64,000 nt of DNA, from the NCBI GenBank assembly GCA_947474365.1, contig CANJIU010000015.1, positions 59,499-123,498 of the forward strand, in the 5' to 3' direction. Within the stretch, counting starts at the first letter, position 1. The number at the start of each line of letters is the position of its first letter. The notes under the pieces were generated by a model, which made no database searches, was not told the DNA's origin, and was given only the letters and a program-made list of their open reading frames with translations. A program made the translations under genes and the position numbers. Positions 16,604 to 24,542 of this stretch are shown here, one piece after another. Origin of the DNA: Opitutia bacterium. GTDB taxonomy: Bacteria > Verrucomicrobiota > Verrucomicrobiia > Opitutales > Opitutaceae.

Positions 16604-17972
16604 AACCCTCAAGGCGGCCCGAATTTTGGTCGTCGACGACGACTCCGGCCAGCGGAGCCTGCTTGAGACGTTTTTGCGCGCCAAGGGATATCGTACCCAG
16701 GCGGCGGCCTCCGGTGAGGCGGCCCTGCAGTTGCTCGCCGATGAACCGTTTTCGCTCATGATCAGTGACGTTCGCATGCCGGGGATGTCCGGCATCGAGA
16801 CGTTTCGCCGCGTAAGGGAGAAGCATCACTCGCTTCCGGTCCTCCTCGTGACGGCGTTTGCCGACATTCGCAGTGCGGTCTCCGCGATGCGTGACGGCGC
16901 GGTCAACTATCTCGCCAAGCCGATCGATCTCGACGAACTGATCACATCGGTGCGCCTCGCGCTTGAACCGGGCAGTGAGCCGACGGCGGCGGACCGTAAC
17001 GAGTCACCGACCCCCGCCGGCGTCGTGACCAAGAGTCCGCTCATGCAGGCGGTTTTTCGCGATGCCGCGGTCGTGGCGCCGTCGGAAACCCGCGTCCTGA
17101 TTACTGGAGAGAGCGGAGTGGGCAAGGAGGTGGTGGCGGACGTGATTCACCTCTGGAGTCGGCGGGCGGCCGGGCCGCTGGTGAAGGTGAACTGCGCCGC
17201 GATTCCCGAAAATCTCCTGGAGAGCGAACTGTTCGGACACGAAAAAGGATCGTTCACCGGGGCTTCGCAGCAGCGGATCGGTCGCTTTGAGGAGGCAAAC
17301 GGGGGGACGATTTTTCTCGATGAGATCGGCGAGCTTCCGCTGCCGCTGCAGGCCAAGCTGCTCCGGATCATCAATGATGGAACCTTTCGGCGAATCGGTT
17401 CCGGACGTGATTTTCAGACCGACGCGCGGGTGCTGGCGGCCACAAACCGCGATCTTGAGGCGCAAATCGCCGGCGGCCGTTTTCGCGAGGATCTGTTTTA
17501 CCGGCTCAACGTGATGGAGATTCACATCCCGCCGTTGCGCGAGCGGCCGGAAGATATTTTGCCGCTGGCTACCCATTTCATCGGCCAGTTTTCGCGGCAG
17601 AAATCGCGCTTTTCCGGCACGGTGGCGGCGGGCCTTGCCGCGTACCGGTGGCCCGGCAATGTGCGGGAACTCCGCAATGCGATGGAGCGGGCCGCACTGC
17701 TGTCTCGCGGGGAAATCGTGCTGCCGGAGCATCTCCCGGCGCGCATCCTCACGGCGGTGGCGGCGGCAGGTCCCGAACCCGCCCACGGTGAAGCCCAGCG
17801 CCTGGAGCAAATCGAGCGCGAGGCGATCTTGCGGGCGCTCCGAAAAAACAATTACAACCGGACCGAGACGGCGAAGGAACTCGCCATCAGCCGCCGGGCG
17901 CTCACCTACAAGCTCCAGCGGCTGCGGGCGGAAGGTGTGCCGATCGATGTGGTAGCATCCGCCGGCGGATGA
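16593..17972 (+). CDS. Sigma54-activating response regulator, NtrC family
   Basis: 459 residues. Receiver domain: acidic DDD at 15-17, phospho-acceptor D59 (ISDVRMPG), T86 and K108. AAA+ domain: Walker A GESGVGKE at 171-178, the sigma54-contact loop GSFTGA at 218-223 (GAFTGA in most members, and GSFTGA in many), Walker B GGTIFLDEIGELP, and arginine region RFREDLFYRLNV. A Fis-type HTH ends the protein (RTETAKELAISRRALTYKL). It should activate sigma54 promoters when phosphorylated by the kinase just upstream. The sigma54-like site and dyad repeats at 2653-2758 are a plausible target. Confidence 0.93.
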   Translation: MTAETLKAARILVVDDDSGQRSLLETFLRAKGYRTQAAASGEAALQLLADEPFSLMISDVRMPGMSGIETFRRVREKHHSLPVLLVTAFADIRSAVSAMRDGAVNYLAKPIDLDELITSVRLALEPGSEPTAADRNESPTPAGVVTKSPLMQAVFRDAAVVAPSETRVLITGESGVGKEVVADVIHLWSRRAAGPLVKVNCAAIPENLLESELFGHEKGSFTGASQQRIGRFEEANGGTIFLDEIGELPLPLQAKLLRIINDGTFRRIGSGRDFQTDARVLAATNRDLEAQIAGGRFREDLFYRLNVMEIHIPPLRERPEDILPLATHFIGQFSRQKSRFSGTVAAGLAAYRWPGNVRELRNAMERAALLSRGEIVLPEHLPARILTAVAAAGPEPAHGEAQRLEQIEREAILRALRKNNYNRTETAKELAISRRALTYKLQRLRAEGVPIDVVASAGG

Positions 17973-17991
17973 CGAGCCGGTGCGCCGATCG

Positions 17992-18975
17992 TCAGCGGTA
18001 GCGTTTCGCCAGCGTCGTTGCGACCGCCCTGAGCCGTTCGCGTAGCTCCCTTGGCTGGAGCACTTCCGCGTCGTCTCCCCAGGTCAGCACCCAGCGCTCG
18101 ATCTCCGGGAGCGCGCCGAGGCGCAGGCTGAGTTCGAGTGCGCCCCCGGGGACGTTGCGCAACTCCTGCGACTCGTGCCACTCGCGTTCACGCACACGGT
18201 CGGCGACGGCGGGGGTGAAGCGGATGACAACCCGGTAGTCGCGTTCGCCGCCAAGGACCCCGAGGGCATTGGCGAAAAATTTCTCCGGTGAAAAGTCGGA
18301 CGGACGGACGAATTGCGAATCCAGCACCGTCGGAGCGGAGATGCGTGGGAGCGCGAACGTGCGCAGGGCGCTGCGCTCAGTGTCGAAACCCACAAGGTAC
18401 CAGAGGTTCTCGCGGTGCGCGAGGTGGTAGGGTTGGACGCGGCGGCGTGCGGCCTTCGCGTCGCCGGGCTTGCGGTAGTCGAATTCGATCTCGTGCTGGC
18501 GCAGCACGGCGCCGCTCAGCGCATTGAAGATCGTCATGTCGGCCTTGCCGAGGCCGACGTTTTTGAACGAAACGGACTGCAATTCCTCGGCTGGAGAAAA
18601 GGAGATCCGGTCCTTCAGCCCGCCAGTGAGTTTGTCGAATGAGATCTCCAGCTGCCGGTGGAACGGTGTGCCGCGGTACTGCTCGAGCGCCTTGCGGGCG
18701 ACCAGCAGCGCGAGGAGTTCGCCCTCGCTCACCTGGACCGTGGGAAAGGCCGATACCGGGTGCGTGTACCGATAGGCGTTGATGGCGGAGTCGAACTCGA
18801 TTGGCAGGTCGAGCCGGTCGCGCATGAATGCGATGTCGCGGACAATGGTTTTGCGGGAAACCTCCAGTGCTCCGGCGAGTTTGGTGCAATTGGTGAACGC
18901 GCCGCGTCGGAGTTCCTCGTGGATCCGCAGCATGCGCTCAAGCGGTGGGCGGGAAAATTGGGGGCCGGAGGGCAT
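17992..18975 (-). CDS. WYL-domain transcriptional regulator
   Basis: 327 residues from ATG 18975; the longer frame upstream crosses the palindrome and the divergent start region and is rejected. N-terminal HTH (about 10-70: LERMLRIHEELRRGAFTNC, LAGALEVSRKTIVRDIAFM), a WYL domain at about 130-215 containing NLWYLVGFD and the Arg-rich RRRVQPYHLAHRE strand, and a C-terminal WCX dimer domain (YRVVIRFTPAVADRV ... WGDDAEVLQP). WYL regulators bind ligands, often nucleic acid, and many repress neighbouring stress or defence genes. It is divergent from the 221-residue gene at 19043 across a perfect palindrome. Confidence 0.9.
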   Translation of the reverse strand: MPSGPQFSRPPLERMLRIHEELRRGAFTNCTKLAGALEVSRKTIVRDIAFMRDRLDLPIEFDSAINAYRYTHPVSAFPTVQVSEGELLALLVARKALEQYRGTPFHRQLEISFDKLTGGLKDRISFSPAEELQSVSFKNVGLGKADMTIFNALSGAVLRQHEIEFDYRKPGDAKAARRRVQPYHLAHRENLWYLVGFDTERSALRTFALPRISAPTVLDSQFVRPSDFSPEKFFANALGVLGGERDYRVVIRFTPAVADRVREREWHESQELRNVPGGALELSLRLGALPEIERWVLTWGDDAEVLQPRELRERLRAVATTLAKRYR

Positions 18976-19000
18976 GGCGACAGCAGAGGGATTTTTTAGC

Positions 19001-19021
19001 GTGGGACAAGCAATGTCCCAC
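19001..19021. promoter_or_regulatory. Perfect operator-like palindrome between WYL gene and its neighbour
   Basis: GTGGGACA-AGCAA-TGTCCCAC: 8-base arms (19001-19008 and 19014-19021) are perfectly complementary. It lies 26 bases from the WYL start and 22 bases from the start of the divergent gene, so a dimer bound here could control both. No T-tract is present, which argues for an operator rather than a terminator. Confidence 0.6.
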
Positions 19022-19042
19022 CTGGGCGGGTAAAGTTGTCGC

Positions 19043-19708
19043 ATGAACTCTCCCTTCTCCTCCCGCACCCGCGCTCCCCGGCACCCCCGTTCCTCGGTTC
19101 TCAAGACGGTGGCCGGTCCCGACCTCCATTGGATTCACGATGGAGTCCGTCATCGTGTCACCGTCTGGCCCGATGTGCGGTTCGAACGCGAGGTCTCGCC
19201 GGGGGAATGGGTGGCCGGCGAGGTGGACGAGAGTGCCTTTGCCTCGACCGCACTTGGGGTGAGCGCCGCGCAATGGCGCCGTTATCTTGAGTTTGTTCCG
19301 GTGGCCGAGCGGGTGTTTCTCGGCCGATTTGGCTTCGGTCGGATGGCGGCGCTCCAGGTCCTCGTCCGTTGCCCTGGATTATTGGCGGAGTTGAACGATG
19401 TGCCGGCGCTCACGGCGTTTCTGGCCGTACATTTGAGTTTGCGCGGCGGTGACCAACCGTGTTGGGCCGAGATCTCCGCGGTCTTCGAGCGCGACGGGAT
19501 CTTTGGCTTGCTGCAATGGTTAGGCCTGCCGGCATCGCGTCAAACGCTCACGATCATGCAAAACATCGCGGACCCGGACTTGCCGCGGAGCCTGTTGGAG
19601 CCGTTGCGCGCCGCGCTTTGGGAGCCGGAGGCGATTTGGGCGCTGTCCCACACGACCCACCTGACTGACGAACGCCTCGCTGCGACCTGCCACGCGCTCG
19701 CGGCGTAA
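19043..19708 (+). CDS. Unrecognised 221-residue protein divergent from a WYL regulator
   Basis: No family recognised. The N-terminus is basic and Ser/Pro-rich (SRTRAPRHPRSS), without a signal peptide or membrane helix, so the product is probably cytoplasmic. A beta-like segment (DLHWIHDGVRHRVTVWPDV) precedes a largely helical remainder rich in Leu/Ala with several Trp (QWRRYLEFVPVAERVFLGRF, LLQWLGLPASRQTLTIMQNI region). The weak Shine-Dalgarno GGGTAAAG lies about 10 bases before the ATG. The palindrome and the divergent WYL gene suggest dedicated regulation. Function cannot be stated. Confidence 0.75.
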   Translation: MNSPFSSRTRAPRHPRSSVLKTVAGPDLHWIHDGVRHRVTVWPDVRFEREVSPGEWVAGEVDESAFASTALGVSAAQWRRYLEFVPVAERVFLGRFGFGRMAALQVLVRCPGLLAELNDVPALTAFLAVHLSLRGGDQPCWAEISAVFERDGIFGLLQWLGLPASRQTLTIMQNIADPDLPRSLLEPLRAALWEPEAIWALSHTTHLTDERLAATCHALAA

Positions 19709-19748
19709 CGTCGCGGGGAGGATTGCCGGTCCGGGCGAGTTCGGAACG

Positions 19749-21188
19749 TTATTTCGCCCCGAGCGTGGGCACACCGATCAGGAGCAAAGCCGCGAGGAAG
19801 ATCGCGCCGAACACCAGGCCGAGCCGCCAGAAATCCTGCCGCGAAATAAACCCGCATCCGTAATAGACCGGTGCGGGTCCCGTCGCGTAAGGCGTCAACA
19901 CGCCCATGAGGCCGAGCGAAAATCCGAGGAGCAGCGCGAACGTCCGCACCGGCATCCCCGGCACTGCCATGCCGGCTGCGAAGATCACGGGGAGCACCGC
20001 GGTCGTATGCGCCGTCAGGCTCGCGAACATGTAGTGCACGACAAAAAATACCACGACGAGCAGGACCATCACGACCATTGGGGGATAACCAGCCAGCAGC
20101 GCCGCCGACTTTCCGCCAAACCAGCTGACAAAACCGACCTTGTTCAACCCGTCGGCGAGCACGAAGAGCGTCGCGAACCACGCGAGGACGTTCCAGGCGG
20201 GTTTGTTGGCCAGGACGTCATCCCAAGTCACCACTCCGCCGACCAGCATCAGAGAAATCGCCGCCAATGCGACCAGCGTTGGATCAATGAATGCGCCTCC
20301 GAAGATCCAGAGCACGAGCGCGGCAACGACGAGCGCGGCCATCATCCACTCGCGCTGCGTCACGGCGCCCATCGACGCCAGCTCGCGCGCGGCCCACGGC
20401 GGAACTTCTGCGCTCGCCCGCACCTCGGGCGGATAGATCCAATAGACCAGCGCCGGCAGCAGCAGCAGCAGCAGCAGCCCGATGGGCAGGAATCCGAGGG
20501 CCCACTGCATCCACGTGATTTCGATTCCTGTCGCCTTCCTTATTATTTCGATGGCGAGCAGGTTCGGCGCGAGCGCTGTGACGAACATCGAACTCGTCAC
20601 GCAGGTCGAGGCAAACGCCACCCACATCAGATATGCGCCGATTCGCCGCGGCGACTCGCCGGGTCGTGACCCGTACAGCTCTGGAATGCTGCGAACGATC
20701 GGGAAAATTGTGCCGGCGCTCCGGGCCGTGTTGGAGGGTGTAAACGGCGCGAGGATCAGCTCCGCCAGGGCGATGGCATATCCGAGACCCAACGCGCGTC
20801 CTCCGAGGCGCCGCACCAGGAGCAACGCGACGCGTCGCCCGAGGCCGGTTTTTTCGTAGCCCATCGCGAAAACGAACGCCCCGAAAATCAGCCAAATCGT
20901 GGTGTTCGCAAATCCGGCCAGCGCCCATTTCGCCGCCTCTGCCGGAGCCTGAAAGTGAGGGGCCGCCGTTTGTGCGGGGGTAAAAGTCAGACCGGCCAAC
21001 GCGATCACGACCACGCCGATGATTCCGCCACACGCCGCCGGAATCGGCTCCGTGATCAGCGAAAGAATCACGGCGGTGAAGACGGCGAAGTAGAGCCATG
21101 CCTGCGTGGTGAGTCCGACGGGCACCGGGCACAACGCAATCGCCGCCCCCACTCCCAGCGGGATCGCCGCGCGGATCAGCCGGCTCAT
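19749..21188 (-). CDS. DASS/SLC13 family anion:sodium symporter (CitT-like)
   Basis: 479 residues from ATG 21188; the upstream extension is not hydrophobic and is rejected. About twelve membrane segments. Family motifs: the first Na-site SNT in APFTPSNTARSAGTIFPI, the second-half equivalent in LTAHTTAVLPVIFAAG, and the late signature PYATGPAPVYYGCGFI, which is close to CitT/TtdT and plant 2-oxoglutarate/malate translocators. It should import di- or tricarboxylates in the inner membrane. It is divergent from the TonB receptor at 21511; substrate is not determined by sequence. Confidence 0.88.
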   Translation of the reverse strand: MSRLIRAAIPLGVGAAIALCPVPVGLTTQAWLYFAVFTAVILSLITEPIPAACGGIIGVVVIALAGLTFTPAQTAAPHFQAPAEAAKWALAGFANTTIWLIFGAFVFAMGYEKTGLGRRVALLLVRRLGGRALGLGYAIALAELILAPFTPSNTARSAGTIFPIVRSIPELYGSRPGESPRRIGAYLMWVAFASTCVTSSMFVTALAPNLLAIEIIRKATGIEITWMQWALGFLPIGLLLLLLLPALVYWIYPPEVRASAEVPPWAARELASMGAVTQREWMMAALVVAALVLWIFGGAFIDPTLVALAAISLMLVGGVVTWDDVLANKPAWNVLAWFATLFVLADGLNKVGFVSWFGGKSAALLAGYPPMVVMVLLVVVFFVVHYMFASLTAHTTAVLPVIFAAGMAVPGMPVRTFALLLGFSLGLMGVLTPYATGPAPVYYGCGFISRQDFWRLGLVFGAIFLAALLLIGVPTLGAK

Positions 21189-21510
21189 GGGACGACGTGG
21201 GATATCGACAGCGTCGCGGACGGACGGACGTCGGGGGTGGGCGCAAGGTGGGGCTTCATTCGGGGCCGACAGTGTCCAATCCCTCCCGCCGTTGGGCGAC
21301 ACGAATTTTTCAGGGAAGCCCGATCGCGTCGCAAGGTTGACACGGATGATCGTCGTCGTTGGGGTTCGCTGCATCGTTTTAGCCTCGGCTCAAGGGGCCC
21401 TTCCCGTGAGCGCCTGGAACGTGACTCTCCCAACCCCTCTGTGCCTCGCGTGTCGTGTTGACGGCCGACCCTCGGCCGGTTTTCGCGATAGGTTTTTCGG
21501 CCGCGCCCCC
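21189..21510. other. 322-base divergent intergenic region
   Basis: Lies between the DASS transporter (minus) and the TonB receptor (plus). A TTGACA occurs at 21337-21342 on the plus strand but has no matching -10. The only structure seen is the hairpin at 21462-21478. No small gene with a convincing start and ribosome site was found. Confidence 0.6.
21462..21478 (+). promoter_or_regulatory. Hairpin plus short T-run in the TonB receptor leader
   Basis: CGGCCGA-CCC-TCGGCCG forms a 7-base-pair, 3-base-loop stem followed one base later by TTTT (21480-21483), 32 bases before the receptor ATG. It resembles a short intrinsic terminator and could act as a leader attenuator, but the T-run is short. 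Confidence 0.35.
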
Positions 21511-24414
21511 ATGAATTCTATGACCCTCACCTACCTTCGACCAAGCGCGATTTTTCGCGGCGTTTCATCCGCTGTTCTCGTTCTTTTCTTCGCCCTGTCG
21601 CCCGGTTGGTCCCAGGCCGGGGGCGCGAGCGGCACGGTTTCCGGGAGCGTGACGAATGCGGCGACGCGGGCTTTCCTGGAGGGTGCCCAGGTCGCCCTCG
21701 CTGGGACTCTGCACCAGACCTTGACCGGGCGTGACGGCGCCTTCGAGTTTTCCGGAGTCGCCTCGGGCAACTACACGCTGGAGGTGTCGTACACCGGACT
21801 CGACCGCTTCAGCCAGCCGCTCGCGGTGCGAGCCGGGCAAAATGCGGTGCCGGTCGTCGGCCTGAAGTCCGATATCTATCTGCTCGAGAAATTCACGGTG
21901 AACGGCGAGCGGGAGGGCAGCGCCGCCGCCATTACGCGTCAGCGCAATGCCGACAACGTCAAGAGTGTCGTCGCCACCGATTCGTTCGGACACATCGTCG
22001 ATGGCAACATCGGCGAGATGCTCAAGCGCGCCTCCGGCATCGCCACCAATCTCAACGAGGGTGAAGTCGATCAGATTTTCGTCCGGGGCATGGGCTCCGC
22101 CGCCAGCGCCGTCACCCTTGACGGCACGCGCCTGCCCAGTCCCGCCAGCAGCAAGAAGACGCGCAACTTCGAGGTCGACAAACTGCCAGCCGATTACATC
22201 GACAGCATCGAGGTCATCAAGGCGCCGACTCCGGACATGGACGCCGATTCGGTCGGCGGAGCAGTCAACCTGATCACCAAGTCGCCCTTCTCCATGCGCG
22301 GACGCCGTCTCACCTACAACACGGGCGTCAACTACAAGACCCTCCATCACATCTCGGCGTTTTTTGGCGGCGTGCAGTATTCCGACCTCTTCGGCGCGAA
22401 GAAAAACGTCGGCCTGTATCTTTCGGTCAGCTATAGCGACAATCCCGTCCCCCAGGACGTGACCCAGCTCGATTTTCAGGGGGCCGCCGTCACGCCGGTC
22501 TACATGTACCGTTTTCGCCTCGAGGATGCGGTCCACCGCCGCAACCGCACCGGGCTTGGCGCGAAACTTGAATGGAAGGTCGACGAGCGCACCTCGCTTT
22601 TCGCGGGCCTCATGTTCAACCACTACACGGATACCGTGGACCAGAAACGGCTCAGCGTCGACAGCTCGCAGGCGGTGACGGCGTTTGCGCCCGGTTACAC
22701 CGAGAAGGTGTGGGAGGCCGTCGCCGCGACCAACAACTATTCCGCCAGCCTGATCCAGCCGCGGCAGGAGACGTACGCGCTTTCCCTCGGGGGCAAGACG
22801 CTTCTGCCCGGACTCCGGCTCGACTACGCGGCGTCCTTCTCTCCCGCGAAAGGGACGGAAGCGCGCGAGAACTTCGATCTCACGCTCGCCGCCCAGCGCG
22901 TGCGCTTCGATCGCACGGCGGACGTGTGGTATCCGACGGTCACCTACCTCAGCCCGGGCAATCCCAACGACTACAACCGCTACAACCGCGGGCGCATCCA
23001 GGCCGAGACCGGTGCGACGAAGGAGGCGATTTGGAGCACCGAACTCAACGCGACGAAATCGTTCACCACGGCGTTTCCGCTCTCGCTCAAGGCGGGCGGG
23101 CGTTACCGCGGGCAGAAGACCAATGTCGATTTCAATCGCACCACCTCCACCTACGTTGGCCCGGACGGGGCCATCTCCGCCGACGACAACCTGAACCAGT
23201 TCAAGCTGCAGAACTACATCCATCACGGTTTCTCCGGCCGCTACACGATTGCCGAATGGCCCGACATCCGACACGCGTATTCGAGTTTCCTTGGTTCGCG
23301 GAATCTCTGGCTGGACGACCTCGTGACGACTACGCGCGACGGATTGACCAGCGACGGCCGCGCCCGCGAGGACATTTATGCGGCGTACGCCATGGCCACG
23401 GTCGATTTCGGCAAGCTCCGCGTCCTCCCGGGTGTGCGCATGGAGCGCACCGACGTCAGTGGCACCGGTGTGGTCAACCGGCCGATTCTCCCGGCGCTGG
23501 CGGCGACGGCGCCCGAGGCCCAGCGCGTCGCCCGGTTGCTCTCCGAGTACTCCCGCGTCACGCGGACGTCCTCCTACACGGAATACTTTCCCGGTCTCCA
23601 CCTCCGCTACGCGGCGCAGCGAAACCTGCTGCTCCGGGCGAGCTACACCACCAGCATGTCGCGTCCGAGTTTTGGCGACCTGATGCCCGACACGACGATT
23701 AGCGATCCGAATCTCACCGTTTCGCAGAACAACACCGGCCTGAAGCCGCAGCGTTCGACGAACTACGATTTGAGCGCCGAGTTTTATTTCGAGCCCGCGG
23801 GCGTGATCTCGGTCGGTGCGTTTCAGAAGGATCTTCGCAATTTCATCTTTTCCGACACGCGGGTGCTCGCCGCGGGCGCCGACAACGGTTTCAACGGCAG
23901 CTATGCCGGATACCTGCTTTCGACGAAGAAGAACGGCGGCACGGGCAAGGCGCAGGGGTTGGAGTTCAGCTACAACCAGCAGCTCACGTTTCTGCCGGAG
24001 GTGCTTCGCGGCTTCAGCGCCTATGCGACCTACACGCTCATCAGCTCCCGCGCCAACTACAACTCTGGTGGAGCCACGAGCGACGACCAGCTCGCGCAAT
24101 TTGTCCCCACCGCGTGGAACGTCGGACTCACGTGGCAGGCCCATGGTTTCACCATTCGCGCTCAGTACAACTACAACGACCGCTTTCTCAACGCCTACAA
24201 CGCCAACGCCGCCGCGCGAATCTACGACGACGACCGCAAGGACGGTTCGCTCAACGTGAAGTATCAATTGCGCAAACAGGCCTCGATTTTCTGCGACTGG
24301 AGCAACGCGCTCGACCAGACGGTCGTCCGCGTGCAGGGCAAGGACAACTACCGCCCGCAGAAGATCCGCTACAACGGCATGCGGTTTAACATGGGGATCA
24401 GCGGGGCGTTCTGA
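21511..24414 (+). CDS. TonB-dependent receptor with carboxypeptidase-regulatory-like domain
   Basis: 967 residues from ATG 21511. A signal peptide (AVLVLFFALSPGWSQA) precedes a CarboxypepD_reg-type beta domain (GTVSGSVTNAATRAFLEGA; GAFEFSGVASGNYTLEVSY). The plug starts near residue 130 with a receptor-type NIGEMLKRASGI, IFVRGMG and DSVGGAVNLITKSPF, and a long barrel follows, ending MGISGAF with the terminal Phe. It should import a large or scarce substrate with TonB energy. Stop is about 130 bases before an exported PHP-type hydrolase; a palindromic repeat lies between them. Confidence 0.92.
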   Translation: MNSMTLTYLRPSAIFRGVSSAVLVLFFALSPGWSQAGGASGTVSGSVTNAATRAFLEGAQVALAGTLHQTLTGRDGAFEFSGVASGNYTLEVSYTGLDRFSQPLAVRAGQNAVPVVGLKSDIYLLEKFTVNGEREGSAAAITRQRNADNVKSVVATDSFGHIVDGNIGEMLKRASGIATNLNEGEVDQIFVRGMGSAASAVTLDGTRLPSPASSKKTRNFEVDKLPADYIDSIEVIKAPTPDMDADSVGGAVNLITKSPFSMRGRRLTYNTGVNYKTLHHISAFFGGVQYSDLFGAKKNVGLYLSVSYSDNPVPQDVTQLDFQGAAVTPVYMYRFRLEDAVHRRNRTGLGAKLEWKVDERTSLFAGLMFNHYTDTVDQKRLSVDSSQAVTAFAPGYTEKVWEAVAATNNYSASLIQPRQETYALSLGGKTLLPGLRLDYAASFSPAKGTEARENFDLTLAAQRVRFDRTADVWYPTVTYLSPGNPNDYNRYNRGRIQAETGATKEAIWSTELNATKSFTTAFPLSLKAGGRYRGQKTNVDFNRTTSTYVGPDGAISADDNLNQFKLQNYIHHGFSGRYTIAEWPDIRHAYSSFLGSRNLWLDDLVTTTRDGLTSDGRAREDIYAAYAMATVDFGKLRVLPGVRMERTDVSGTGVVNRPILPALAATAPEAQRVARLLSEYSRVTRTSSYTEYFPGLHLRYAAQRNLLLRASYTTSMSRPSFGDLMPDTTISDPNLTVSQNNTGLKPQRSTNYDLSAEFYFEPAGVISVGAFQKDLRNFIFSDTRVLAAGADNGFNGSYAGYLLSTKKNGGTGKAQGLEFSYNQQLTFLPEVLRGFSAYATYTLISSRANYNSGGATSDDQLAQFVPTAWNVGLTWQAHGFTIRAQYNYNDRFLNAYNANAAARIYDDDRKDGSLNVKYQLRKQASIFCDWSNALDQTVVRVQGKDNYRPQKIRYNGMRFNMGISGAF

Positions 24415-24425
24415 GGAGACTTCGA

Positions 24426-24489
24426 CCTGGGAGCGCGGACGGCGTGCCCGCATTCGAGGTGTTGCGGGCGGCCCGCCCGCGCTCCCGGG
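24426..24489. repeat. Intergenic palindromic (REP-like) element
   Basis: Outer arms CCTGGGAGCGCGG (24426-24438) and CCGCGCTCCCGGG (24477-24489) pair with one G-T wobble. An inner pair GCCCGC/GCGGGC extends the fold into a long imperfect cruciform of 64 bases with an asymmetric loop. The form matches the GC-rich REP-type elements scattered between genes in many genomes. Only one copy was noticed in this window. Confidence 0.55.
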
Positions 24490-24542
24490 GCCGGATTCGG
24501 CTTCCATCCGGAAAAGATAATCGGACAATCTCAACTGTGGTC

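Noticed and set aside
17956..17971. 16-base palindrome CATCCGCCGGCGGATG at the end of the response-regulator gene
   Set aside because: It has no loop and lies in coding sequence of the last residues; a terminator or operator role is not supported.
21337..21342. TTGACA as a promoter for the TonB receptor
   Set aside because: No acceptable -10 element at 16-18 bases.
21565..24534. 989-codon open frame on the minus strand opposite the TonB receptor
   Set aside because: Arg/Val/Asp/Glu-rich composition without domains, typical of antisense frames in GC-rich genes; the plus-strand receptor is unmistakable.
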